DNA of 25,638 nucleotides from contig JBOGFC010000061.1 of NCBI GenBank assembly GCA_050742155.1, forward strand, positions 1-25,638. Reading direction: 5' to 3'. Positions 1-6,720 of this stretch are shown here, piece after piece. Source of the stretch: JBOGFC01 sp050742155 (GTDB taxonomy: Bacteria; Actinomycetota; Acidimicrobiia; Spongiisociales; JALYHC01). A model generated the notes under the pieces. That model had not been told where the DNA came from and ran no database searches. It saw only the letters and a list, made by a program, of their open reading frames with translations. Each line of letters begins with the position of its first letter. The stretch's first letter is position 1. The position numbers were made by a program, and so were the translations under genes.

Positions 1-91
1 CAGCACCAGGCTGCGCCTTCGTCGTGCGTCCTTGCCGGATGGCGCCGAGGCCTCGGCGATATATCCGACCTACTTCCGGGACACCGCACTA

Positions 92-111
92 GGGTCGCCG
101 GCAGGCGACCC
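92..111. repeat. Perfect 8-bp inverted repeat (hairpin)
   Basis: GGGTCGCC at 92-99 pairs perfectly with GGCGACCC at 104-111 across the 4-nt loop GGCA. No T-run follows on either strand, so it is not a classical intrinsic terminator. It lies about 150 bp beyond the end of the minus-strand phosphate operon and could be a T-less actinobacterial terminator. Confidence 0.35.
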
Positions 112-202
112 GCAGCCCTCTTCCCCCAGCTCCTCGTAGATGACCCTCAGGGTGGCGGCCTTCCTGTCAACCTAGGCCAGAAACCCGAGGAGTCCCTGAC
201 TT

Positions 203-222
203 TGACCCTATCGGGTCATTTT
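203..222 (+). terminator. Possible intrinsic terminator
   Basis: TGACCC at 203-208 pairs with GGGTCA at 213-218 across a TATC loop and is followed by TTTT at 219-222, which suits a plus-strand terminator. No plus-strand gene is visible upstream in the window. On the minus strand the same stem lies about 45 bp after the last gene of the phosphate operon but has no U-run in that direction. Confidence 0.35.
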
Positions 223-264
223 CCGAGACCAGAACGGGTAGTCGGGCTATTCACGGCGACATAC

Positions 265-891
265 TCAGGCGTGCTTGAGCGCGATGCCCTCCACGACGTT
301 GGCCACGTCCTCCAGCTGGTCCATGGCGCCCTCCAACGCTTCGATGACGCTGGTCCACTTCAGGACGTCCATGGCTCCGTGCTCGCCGGAGAAGAGGTCG
401 GCCACCGCCTCTCGGTAGACGCGGTCCCCCTCGTCCTCCAAGTGATTGATCTCCTCGGCAAAGGAGGCCAGCTTGCGAAAGTCGGGAAGCCGCTTCATGG
501 CCTCCTCGGTGGCCCGCGCGGCCTGCACCACCAGCTCGGCCTGATCTCGCATCTGTGGCAGCGGCTTGTCGATGTTGTGGAGGTGGAGAAACTGGGCCGC
601 CTCGTCCAGATAGTCGATGACGTTGTCCATGTTGCTGGCCAGCCGGTGGATGTCCTCACGGTCCAAGGGGGTCACGAAGCTGGTGTTGAGGCGATGCATG
701 ACATCGCGTGTGACGGCGTCCCCCTCATGCTCCAGGTCGCGCAGTCTCCCCACCTGCCCGGCCAGGTCGGCGCCGTCCGACACGACCTCTCGCATCACCT
801 CGGCGGCCTGCACCAGGATTCGGGCATGCTCGACGAAGAGGTCGAAGAACGCCTCGTCCCTGGGGATCAGGCGGAAGCGAAGTCTGGCCAT
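265..891 (-). CDS. DUF47/PhoU-like Pit accessory protein
   Basis: A 208-aa all-helical cytoplasmic protein of the DUF47 (TIGR00153, PhoU-related) family. Recognisable parts are the N-terminal stretch with FFDLFVEHARIL, the central DREDIHRLASNMDNVIDYLDEAA segment split by LA/S residues, and the C-terminal WTSVIEALEGAMDQLEDVANVVEGI helix. Acidic E/DxxxD patterns (DREDIH, NMDNVID, HLEDEGD) resemble the metal-binding motifs of PhoU. Members of this family are usually encoded next to a Pit transporter and are thought to modulate its activity. Here the gene lies 36 bp after pit and is the last gene of the apparent operon. The start ATG at 891 is preceded by AAGGAG and AGGGAAG. The product is close to full family length. 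Confidence 0.9.
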   Translation of the reverse strand: MARLRFRLIPRDEAFFDLFVEHARILVQAAEVMREVVSDGADLAGQVGRLRDLEHEGDAVTRDVMHRLNTSFVTPLDREDIHRLASNMDNVIDYLDEAAQFLHLHNIDKPLPQMRDQAELVVQAARATEEAMKRLPDFRKLASFAEEINHLEDEGDRVYREAVADLFSGEHGAMDVLKWTSVIEALEGAMDQLEDVANVVEGIALKHA

Positions 892-927
892 CGGCTTCCC
901 TGCTCCTTTCCGAGCGGTGACGATACC

Positions 928-1920
928 TCAGAACACCCGGCCGAACAGCCTGGCGAGCAGAAAGCCCAGCAGGGCGCAGGCGGGCCAGGTGAGAATCCAG
1001 GCGGACACGATTTGTCCGGCGATCCCCCAGCGCACCGCCGAGAGTCGTTGGGTGGCTCCCACGCCCATGATGGCCGAGCCGATGGCGTGGGTGGTGGAAA
1101 CCGGTATCCCGAAACGGGCCGCGCCGAATATCACCACCGCCGCCCCGGTCTCGGCGGCGAAGCCGTTCACCGGCTCCAGCTTGGTGAGGCGCAGGCCGAT
1201 GGTGCGGATCACCCGCCAGCCGCCCACCAGGGTGCCGAGGCCCATCACCACCGCTGCCGAGACGATGATCCAGAGGTCGATGGAGAACTCTTCCGGGGCC
1301 GATGTTCCCGGGTTCTGGTGGAGGAACACCGCCAGGGCGATGACGCCCATAGTTTTTTGCGCATCGTTGGTGCCGTGGCTGAGCGCCATGAATCCGGCGG
1401 AGAGCATCTGGGCGCTGCCGAAGAACCGGCGCACCAGGCTGGCCCGCACCCGGGCGAACCCCCAGAAGATGGCCACCATGATCCCCAACGCCACGAAGAA
1501 CCCGCCCACGGGCGAGGTCACCAAGCCGATGAGCGCCTTGCGAGTCCCCTCCCACTCCAGGGCGCGCAGGGCGCCGGCCCCGAATCCGGCCCCCAACAGG
1601 CCCGCCACCAGGGCATGGGACTCAGACGAGGGGAGCCCAAAGTACTGGGCTCCCATGGCCCAGATGGTGCCGGCCAGCACCGCCGCCCCCACCGTTTCCA
1701 GGGTGACGAACTGGGGGTCGACGATGCCCTTGGCGATCGTCTTGGCCACCGCCGTGCCCAGCAGCGCCCCCACCAAGTTGAGCACCGCCGCCATCCCCAC
1801 CGCGTGCAGGGGCCGCAGCACCCGGGTGGAGATCACCGTGGCGATCGAGTTGGGAGCATCCGTCCAGCCGTTGGCGAACTCGAAGAGGTAGGCCAGCACT
1901 AACACGAACCAGAGCGGCAT
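928..1920 (-). CDS. pit: Inorganic phosphate transporter, PiT family
   Basis: A 330-aa polytopic membrane protein of the PHO4/PiT family, a low-affinity metal-phosphate symporter driven by the ion gradient. The duplicated family signature is visible: FANGWTDAPNSIAT near the N-terminus and SHGTNDAQKTMGV in the second half. GIPVSTTHAIGSAIMGVG and GLPSSESHALVAGLLGAG are the paired SSTH/SSSH-like half-repeats. About ten hydrophobic segments are present. The open frame extends upstream to 2025, but that part overlaps phoU and reads like non-coding sequence. ATG at 1920 has the Shine-Dalgarno AAGAAGG about 6 nt upstream and begins directly with the first membrane helix. It follows phoU by 40 bp, so it is probably cotranscribed with the pst genes. 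Confidence 0.93.
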   Translation of the reverse strand: MPLWFVLVLAYLFEFANGWTDAPNSIATVISTRVLRPLHAVGMAAVLNLVGALLGTAVAKTIAKGIVDPQFVTLETVGAAVLAGTIWAMGAQYFGLPSSESHALVAGLLGAGFGAGALRALEWEGTRKALIGLVTSPVGGFFVALGIMVAIFWGFARVRASLVRRFFGSAQMLSAGFMALSHGTNDAQKTMGVIALAVFLHQNPGTSAPEEFSIDLWIIVSAAVVMGLGTLVGGWRVIRTIGLRLTKLEPVNGFAAETGAAVVIFGAARFGIPVSTTHAIGSAIMGVGATQRLSAVRWGIAGQIVSAWILTWPACALLGFLLARLFGRVF

Positions 1921-1960
1921 GGAAACCTTCTTGTCTGGCGAGTGCGGAAACGGTAGTTGA

Positions 1961-2641
1961 TCAGCCTCGAGCCAGTGGAAGGCGGCGGTGCTGGGGGAAG
2001 TTGCCGGTGACGATGTAGGAGACATGATCGCCTACGTTCACGCCGTGGTCGGCGATCCTCTCCATGTAACGAGCCACCAGGGCCAGCTCCAAGGCAACGT
2101 CGAGAGGGATGTCGCCCTGCCCCCCCAGGAGGGCTGCCATGAGCTGGTCGACCAGCTCATCGACCACGTCGTCCCGGGCGTCCAGGGCCTCCCCGGCGGC
2201 CCCGTCCAGGTCGGCCAGGGCGTCGATGGCCTCGGCGAAGAGCCCGGCCGCATCCCGGCAGAGGCGGGACAGCATCCCTCGCAGGCCCCCGGGGAGCTGG
2301 AAGCCGGCGGCGCGGTCGAGGGCCTTGGCGGTGTTGACCGCCAGGTCCCCGCAGCGCTCCACCTCGTGCAGCATCCTCGCCAGCGAGATCAGGAAGCGCA
2401 GGTCGCCGGCCACCGGCTGCTGGCGGGCCACCACCTCGAAGAGCTGCTGCTCGAGGGCCGCATAGCGACGATCCACCTCGTCGTCGGCGCTGATGACCCT
2501 CTCCACCAGATCGAGCCTGTTCTCGAGGATGGCCTCCGACGTGCGATGGATGTTCTCCAGCACCAGTCCGGCCATGTGGATGGTCCCCTCCTTGAGCTCG
2601 ACCAGCGAGGCGTCGAAGTGATGGCGAACCGATTCCCTCAT
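1961..2641 (-). CDS. phoU: Phosphate transport regulator PhoU
   Basis: A 226-aa PhoU with two three-helix-bundle repeats. The N-terminal MRESVRHHFDASLVELKEG matches the usual PhoU start. The metal-binding signatures are visible as VISADDEVDRRYAALEQQ with LARMLHEVERCGDLAVN in the first repeat, and DVVDELVDQLM with LVARYMERIADHGVNVGDHV in the second. PhoU links the PstSCAB transporter to the sensor kinase and represses the Pho response when phosphate is plentiful. The open frame reaches 2764, but that extension is Ser/Thr/Arg-rich antisense of pstB. ATG at 2641 has a GTAGGA element upstream and lies 10 bp after the pstB stop, which fits translational coupling. Confidence 0.95.
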   Translation of the reverse strand: MRESVRHHFDASLVELKEGTIHMAGLVLENIHRTSEAILENRLDLVERVISADDEVDRRYAALEQQLFEVVARQQPVAGDLRFLISLARMLHEVERCGDLAVNTAKALDRAAGFQLPGGLRGMLSRLCRDAAGLFAEAIDALADLDGAAGEALDARDDVVDELVDQLMAALLGGQGDIPLDVALELALVARYMERIADHGVNVGDHVSYIVTGNFPQHRRLPLARG

Positions 2642-2651
2642 GCCGACATTC

Positions 2652-3527
2652 CTACCCGAACCGGCCGGTGACGTAATCCTCCGTTCGAGGTTGGGAGGGA
2701 TTGGTGAAGATCTTCTCCGTGTAGTCGTACTCGATGAGCACGCCGGTGCGCTGGCCGTCGTCACGCACGTCGACGGTGAAGAAGGCGGTCCGGTCGCTCA
2801 CCCGGGCGGCCTGCTGCATGTTGTGGGTGACGATGACGATCGTGTAGTCCTCCTTGAGGTCGAACATGAGCTCCTCGATCCTGAGGGTGGCGATGGGGTC
2901 CAGGGACGAGCAGGGCTCGTCCATGAGAATCACGTCCGGCGCGGTGGCGATGGCACGGGCGATGCACAGCCGCTGCTGCTGACCGCCCGAGAGGGCCATC
3001 GCCGAGGCGCGCAACTTGTCCTTGACCTCCTCCCACAGCGCCGCCCGGCGCAGCGATTCCTCCACCAGGTCGTCCAGGTGGGCCGTCAACCCGGCGATCC
3101 GCGGACCGAAGGCCACGTTGTCGTACACGGACTTGGGGAAGGGGTTGGGCTTCTGAAACACCATCCCCACCCGCCGGCGCAGCTCCACGGGATCGACGTC
3201 GTGGGCGTACACGTCCTGCCCGTGGTAGAGGACCTGGCCGTCTACCCGGGCGATCTCGATCAGGTCGTTCAGGCGGTTGAAGCAGCGCAGCACGGTGGTC
3301 TTGCCGCATCCGGAGGGACCGATCAGGGCGGTGATCTCGTTCTGGTGAACGGGGAGGTCCACCTCCCGCACCGCCCGGAACTCCCCGTAATAGACGGAGA
3401 GATCCTGCAGCTCGAAGACCAATGCTCCCTGGTCGCCTTCGCCCCGTTCCACCGCCCTGACAGTAGCGAGGCGGCGTGCGGCCGTCTGCCCGGCGGAGGT
3501 GAGGATATCGGTCATCTCCGGGTGCAT
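2652..3527 (-). CDS. pstB: Phosphate ABC transporter ATP-binding protein PstB
   Basis: A 291-aa ABC ATPase that energises the PstCA permease on the cytoplasmic face. Walker A is GPSGCGKT (residues 70-77), the Q-loop lies in MVFQKPNPFPKSVYDNVAFGP, which is a PstB-specific stretch, the ABC signature LSGGQQQR is at 179-186, Walker B is VILMDEP (199-205), the D-loop is SSLD, and the switch His is in VTHNMQQAARVSD. There is an N-terminal extension of about 35 residues before the usual beginning. ATG at 3527 has GAAGGA 5 nt upstream and lies one base after the pstA stop (TGAGATG). A second ATG at 3515 is possible. Confidence 0.97.
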   Translation of the reverse strand: MHPEMTDILTSAGQTAARRLATVRAVERGEGDQGALVFELQDLSVYYGEFRAVREVDLPVHQNEITALIGPSGCGKTTVLRCFNRLNDLIEIARVDGQVLYHGQDVYAHDVDPVELRRRVGMVFQKPNPFPKSVYDNVAFGPRIAGLTAHLDDLVEESLRRAALWEEVKDKLRASAMALSGGQQQRLCIARAIATAPDVILMDEPCSSLDPIATLRIEELMFDLKEDYTIVIVTHNMQQAARVSDRTAFFTVDVRDDGQRTGVLIEYDYTEKIFTNPSQPRTEDYVTGRFG

Positions 3528-3528
3528 C

Positions 3529-4470
3529 TCATCCTTCCCTCTCGTAGCGATTGCGGAGGATGATGGCGGTGGCGTTCACTGCCAGCAGCAGCACCAGTAT
3601 CACCACGATGGCCGCCGAGGTCAGGTGCCGGAAGTCCTCCTGGGGGAGGCTGGCCCAGCGGAAGATGATCACCGGCAGGGCGCTGAAGCGCCCTCGCAGC
3701 TGCTCGAACCAACCGGCCCCGCCACTGGAGAAGAACGTGGTGATACCCCCCACCATGAGCAAGGGGGCCGCTTCGCCGAAGGCCCTTCCCAGGGAGAGGA
3801 TGATGCCGGTGAAGATGCCCGGTGCCGCCACCGGCAGCACGTGGTGGCGAATGGCCTGCCAGGGGGTGGCCCCCACGCCGAAGGCGGCCTCCCGGATGGT
3901 CTCCGGCACCGCCCGCAGCGCTTCGGCGGTGACGATGATCACGATGGGGAGGACCAGGATCCCCAGCGTGAGGCCCCCGGAGATCACGCTACGTCCTTCC
4001 ACCTGGGGTCCGGTGAGCGCTCCGGCCGCCTTGACGAACAGGCTGAGGCCCAACAGACCGTAGACGATGGAGGGCACACCGGCCAAGTTGCGGATGTTGG
4101 AGTTGACCAGGCGCGTGAAGCGGGTGTCGGCGGCGTACTCCTCCAGGTAGATGGCCGCTCCGATCCCCAGCGGGAAGGAGATCAAGGCGGTGAAGATCAT
4201 CAGGTAGAGGGAGCCGAGCAGCGCCTGGCGCACTCCGGCCACCTCCGGGTTGGCGGACAGCTGGCTGGCTATGAAGTCCCCCACGCTCCGCTCGGCGAAC
4301 ACCGCCGTGCTCCCCCGCACCACCTCCGTGAGCAGGGTGAGCAGGATGAGTAGGGAGACGAGCAGGGTACCGAGCAGCGCCCCTTCGAAAAGGCGGCCTT
4401 TCCAGTCCGCCCGGCGCCGCCGCAGCGCCCGGCGCACCAGGGCCGGGGCGGGGGTGGTGGCGGTCGACAT
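3529..4470 (-). CDS. pstA: Phosphate ABC transporter permease PstA
   Basis: A 313-aa inner-membrane permease with six hydrophobic helices, one half of the PstCA channel. The family EAA loop that docks with PstB is EALRAVPETIREAAFGVGAT, and NLAGVPSIVYGLLGLSLF is the conserved PstA segment. The long extracytoplasmic loop near the C-terminus (GGAGWFEQLRGRFSALP) is typical of PstA. ATG at 4470 has GGAGAG 4 nt upstream. It is separated from pstC by 97 bp containing a strong hairpin, whereas the downstream junction with pstB is only 1 bp. Confidence 0.95.
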   Translation of the reverse strand: MSTATTPAPALVRRALRRRRADWKGRLFEGALLGTLLVSLLILLTLLTEVVRGSTAVFAERSVGDFIASQLSANPEVAGVRQALLGSLYLMIFTALISFPLGIGAAIYLEEYAADTRFTRLVNSNIRNLAGVPSIVYGLLGLSLFVKAAGALTGPQVEGRSVISGGLTLGILVLPIVIIVTAEALRAVPETIREAAFGVGATPWQAIRHHVLPVAAPGIFTGIILSLGRAFGEAAPLLMVGGITTFFSSGGAGWFEQLRGRFSALPVIIFRWASLPQEDFRHLTSAAIVVILVLLLAVNATAIILRNRYEREG

Positions 4471-4485
4471 CAGGCTCTCCTCAAT

Positions 4486-4548
4486 GCCGGCCCGGCCCTG
4501 AGTGCCGTGCTGGTAGGCGCTGCCTGCGGCAGCCCGGGCCGGCCCGGC
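4486..4548. repeat. Large intercistronic hairpin between pstC and pstA
   Basis: The 97-bp gap between pstC and pstA holds an imperfect inverted repeat. The 13-nt arm at 4486-4498 pairs with 4536-4548 at 12 of 13 positions. Nested inside is a perfect 6-bp hairpin, GCTGCC (4519-4524) with GGCAGC (4528-4533). It has no T-run. The form resembles a REP-like or BoxC-like intergenic element, or an mRNA stability or attenuation structure within the operon. Confidence 0.55.
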
Positions 4549-4567
4549 CTCGTGGCCGCTTCCACCA

Positions 4568-5491
4568 TCAGTATTTCTGCCGTACGCGGCGCACGAAGCG
4601 CTCCGAGATCACGTTGAGGGTGAAAGTCATGATGAAGAGCAGCAGGCCGACGAAGAACAGGCTCTGGAAGGCGTAGTCGGCTCCCCGCACCCGATCGGAG
4701 CCGATGGCCAGGGCGGCCATGGCGGCGGTCATGGTCTGGCCGGGCTGGGAGGGGTCCAGGGTGAAGATAGAGCCGCCGGTCGCCCCGGCGGCGATGGCCA
4801 CCACCATGGTCTCCCCGATCGCCCGGGAGAAGGCCACGATCAGGGAGGCGACGATCCCCGACACCGCCGCCGGCACCACCACCCGTATCGAGGTGAGCAT
4901 GCGGGATGCCCCCAGCCCGTACGAGGCCTCGCGCAGCGAGCCGGGCACGGCTCGCAGGGCGTCCTCGGAGATAGAGGCCACCAGCGGGATGATGAGAATG
5001 CCCACCCCGAGGCCGGCCGCTCCCATGTTGAAGCCGGCCGCCTCCTCCCAGATCCGCTTGATGACCTGAGGACTGATCCAGGTGAGGGCGAAGAACCCCA
5101 GCACCACGCTGGGGATGCCGGCCAGCACCTCCAGGGTGGGCTTGAGCAGCCGGCGCACCCGCGGGTTGGCGTACTCGGAGAGGTAGATGGCCGCTCCCAG
5201 CCCCAGCGGGCCGGCCACCACCATGGCGATCCCGGTTACCACCAGGGTGCCGGCCAGGATGGTGCGCAGGTCGTATACCCCCCGGCGGGGGAACCAGCCG
5301 ATGCCGTAGAGCTGGGCGAGGTCCACGTTGGCCACGAAGGTGTAGGCCTCCCCGAGCAGGGAGACGACGATCGCCACACTGACCAGGATGGAGGTGGCCG
5401 CGCTGCCCAAGAACAGGCGGCGCATGAGTGCCTCTCGGCGCCGCCTGGCCCGGTTGCCGGTCAGGATGTGTCGAGCGGTGTTCGTGGTCAT
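4568..5491 (-). CDS. pstC: Phosphate ABC transporter permease PstC
   Basis: A 307-aa polytopic permease subunit, partner of PstA. The EAA loop is EDALRAVPGSLREASYGLGAS, and VLAGIPSVVLGFFAL is the PstC family segment. The first helix (about residues 25-50) is followed by a periplasmic stretch with FPRRGVYDLRTILAGTL, usual for PstC. The C-terminus ends in a basic tail (SERFVRRVRQKY). ATG at 5491 lies 49 bp downstream of the pstS stop, so it is probably in the same transcript. The Shine-Dalgarno is weak (AAGG immediately upstream), which may lower expression relative to pstS. Confidence 0.95.
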   Translation of the reverse strand: MTTNTARHILTGNRARRRREALMRRLFLGSAATSILVSVAIVVSLLGEAYTFVANVDLAQLYGIGWFPRRGVYDLRTILAGTLVVTGIAMVVAGPLGLGAAIYLSEYANPRVRRLLKPTLEVLAGIPSVVLGFFALTWISPQVIKRIWEEAAGFNMGAAGLGVGILIIPLVASISEDALRAVPGSLREASYGLGASRMLTSIRVVVPAAVSGIVASLIVAFSRAIGETMVVAIAAGATGGSIFTLDPSQPGQTMTAAMAALAIGSDRVRGADYAFQSLFFVGLLLFIMTFTLNVISERFVRRVRQKY

Positions 5492-5540
5492 GCCTTGGGG
5501 AGGGTCGCGGGAAACCTACCCGTCCGACCGCTCTCTCGAT

Positions 5541-6572
5541 TCACGGTCCGGTCACCACCCTGCGGCCGGTCCAGCTCTCCCGCCACTGGGCGTACTCCTC
5601 CTCGGTGAGGCGCACGTAGCCGGTGTCGTCGACCGAGGCCAGACCCTCCTCGGTTAGATAGAAGTCGACCAAGGCGGTCACCTCGGGCTTCTCCTCCGCC
5701 CGGGCCTTGTTGACGTAGATGTACAGCGGTCGGGAGATCGGGTAATCGCCGCTGGCGATGGTCTCGGGGGTGGGGGCCACACACCCGCCACCGCCGTCGA
5801 TCTCCAGCGCCTTGACCACCTGTTGGTTGGCCAGGAAGAAGGCATAGCCCACCCAGCCCAGCGAGGTGGGGCTGCCGGAGATACCCTCGATGATCACGTT
5901 GTCGTTGCCGGAGGCCACGTAGTCCGGCCGGGTGGTCTCCTCTGCTCCCCGCTGCTCGGCGATGTCCGCCAGCACGATCTCGATGAAGGAGTCGAAGGTG
6001 CCCGACTCCTCGCCGGGGGCGGTCACCACCAGCGGCGCCTCGATGTAGGGGGCGTGGCTCCCTCCCAGTCCCCCGGCCTGCAGCTCGGCCGCCAGGCCGT
6101 CGGCGTCCGACCACGTCTGGAAGCCGGTCGACTCCGGGCCCAGCAGGGCGTAGAGGTCGCCGAAGTCCAGGCAGCTCACCTCTGCGTTGTCGGTGGAGGT
6201 CAGCACCGAGAGGCCGTCGATGGCCACACTGATCTCGATCGGCTCTACCCCATTCTGGGTGCAGGTCTCGATCTCTTCGGCGCTGATCGCCCGAGAAGCA
6301 TCGGAGATGTCGGTCTCCCCATTGCAGAAGAGCTCGAAGCCGTCGCTGGTGCCGGGGCCATCCACGCTGACCGCCACGTTGGGGTTCTGGGCGGCGAACG
6401 TCTCCGCTACCCGGGCGGTGATGGGCTCCACCGTGGAGGAGCCGGACACCACCACCTGGCCGGAGAGCCCGCCCGCCTCGTTGTTGGTGGGTGGCTGGCC
6501 GGTTCCCCCGCCTCCGCAGGCCGCCAGGATCAGGCCGATGGTCGTGAGCAACAGAATCAGGTTTGGTCGCAT
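5541..6572 (-). CDS. pstS: Phosphate-binding lipoprotein PstS
   Basis: A 343-aa periplasmic-type phosphate-binding protein that feeds PstCA. The signal peptide ends in the lipobox LAAC with the lipidated Cys at residue 19, followed by a Gly/Asn-rich linker. Phosphate-binding elements are SGSSTVEP, SVDGPGTSDGFELF, DISDASR and GEESGTFDSF. The C-terminal part (YPISRPLYIYVNKA) is the conserved PstS end region. ATG at 6572 has a purine-rich GGAGGAGGAAG region about 7-17 nt upstream. It is the first gene of the minus-strand phosphate operon and has a PHO-box-like repeat array upstream, so it should be phosphate-starvation induced. Confidence 0.96.
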   Translation of the reverse strand: MRPNLILLLTTIGLILAACGGGGTGQPPTNNEAGGLSGQVVVSGSSTVEPITARVAETFAAQNPNVAVSVDGPGTSDGFELFCNGETDISDASRAISAEEIETCTQNGVEPIEISVAIDGLSVLTSTDNAEVSCLDFGDLYALLGPESTGFQTWSDADGLAAELQAGGLGGSHAPYIEAPLVVTAPGEESGTFDSFIEIVLADIAEQRGAEETTRPDYVASGNDNVIIEGISGSPTSLGWVGYAFFLANQQVVKALEIDGGGGCVAPTPETIASGDYPISRPLYIYVNKARAEEKPEVTALVDFYLTEEGLASVDDTGYVRLTEEEYAQWRESWTGRRVVTGP

Positions 6573-6611
6573 GGGTACTTCTTCCTCCTCCGCACTCGTT
6601 GTGTGCCCGGC

Positions 6612-6617
6612 AAGGTA
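6612..6617 (-). promoter_or_regulatory. Putative -10 box of the pstS operon
   Basis: On the minus strand TACCTT (6617 to 6612) fits the actinobacterial TANNNT -10 pattern and would place transcription start near 6605, giving a leader of about 32 nt with a purine-rich ribosome-binding region. The -35 position (about 6640-6635) has no match to consensus, as expected for an activator-dependent promoter. The PHO-like repeats lie immediately upstream. Confidence 0.5.
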
Positions 6618-6622
6618 GGAGG

Positions 6623-6666
6623 AGCAGGTGACCGCGGCGCCTCCCGGAGGTGAACTCCAGGTGAAC
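6623..6666 (-). promoter_or_regulatory. PHO box: 11-bp-phased GTTCACC direct repeats
   Basis: Read on the minus strand, two adjacent 11-bp units, GTTCACCTGGA (6666-6656) and GTTCACCTCCG (6655-6645), share their first eight bases. A third unit, GGTCACCTGCT (6633-6623), lies exactly two 11-bp turns after the second. The unit between (6644-6634) is degenerate. GTTCACC repeated every 11 bp is the known core of PhoP and RegX3-type PHO boxes in actinobacteria. The array sits between divergent pstS and the sensor kinase gene and could serve both. Confidence 0.85.
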
Positions 6667-6708
6667 TCTTGGCGCCGGCCGTCTCCCTGAGGAGTGGCCG
6701 CAGCTCCC

Positions 6709-6714
6709 TATCCT
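6709..6714 (+). promoter_or_regulatory. -10 box for leaderless sensor kinase mRNA
   Basis: TATCCT is followed by exactly six bases before the GTG at 6721. That spacing places the predicted transcription start on the first base of the start codon, the standard arrangement for leaderless actinobacterial genes. There is no correctly spaced Shine-Dalgarno in front of this GTG. Confidence 0.6.
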
Positions 6715-6720
6715 GGGCAC

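Larger units (their letters stand above)
1..264. other. Intergenic region, no supported gene
   Basis: No convincing gene lies here. The region follows the 3' end of the phosphate operon, which reads toward it on the minus strand. It contains two inverted repeats, at 92-111 and 203-218, described separately. A short minus-strand frame at about 65-170 reads like protein (it includes LRVIYEELGEEG), but it has no start codon and a TAG just upstream. It could be the eroded end of a gene or chance. Confidence 0.5.

Noticed and set aside
65..170. Short minus-strand frame with protein-like sequence (LRVIYEELGEEG)
   Set aside because: No start codon and a stop just upstream; too short to call a gene or a pseudogene.
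202..1902. Long plus-strand open frame across the pit region
   Set aside because: It is antisense to pit and the DUF47 gene, is rich in His, Gly, Arg and Pro as expected from a GC-rich complement, and has no family resemblance.
1921..2025. Upstream extension of pit by 35 codons
   Set aside because: It overlaps the 3' end of phoU, reads as Ser/Pro/Thr-rich sequence unlike PiT proteins, and the ATG at 1920 has a good Shine-Dalgarno.
2642..2764. Upstream extension of phoU by 41 codons
   Set aside because: It lies within pstB in another frame, and the PhoU family begins at the MRES start used here.
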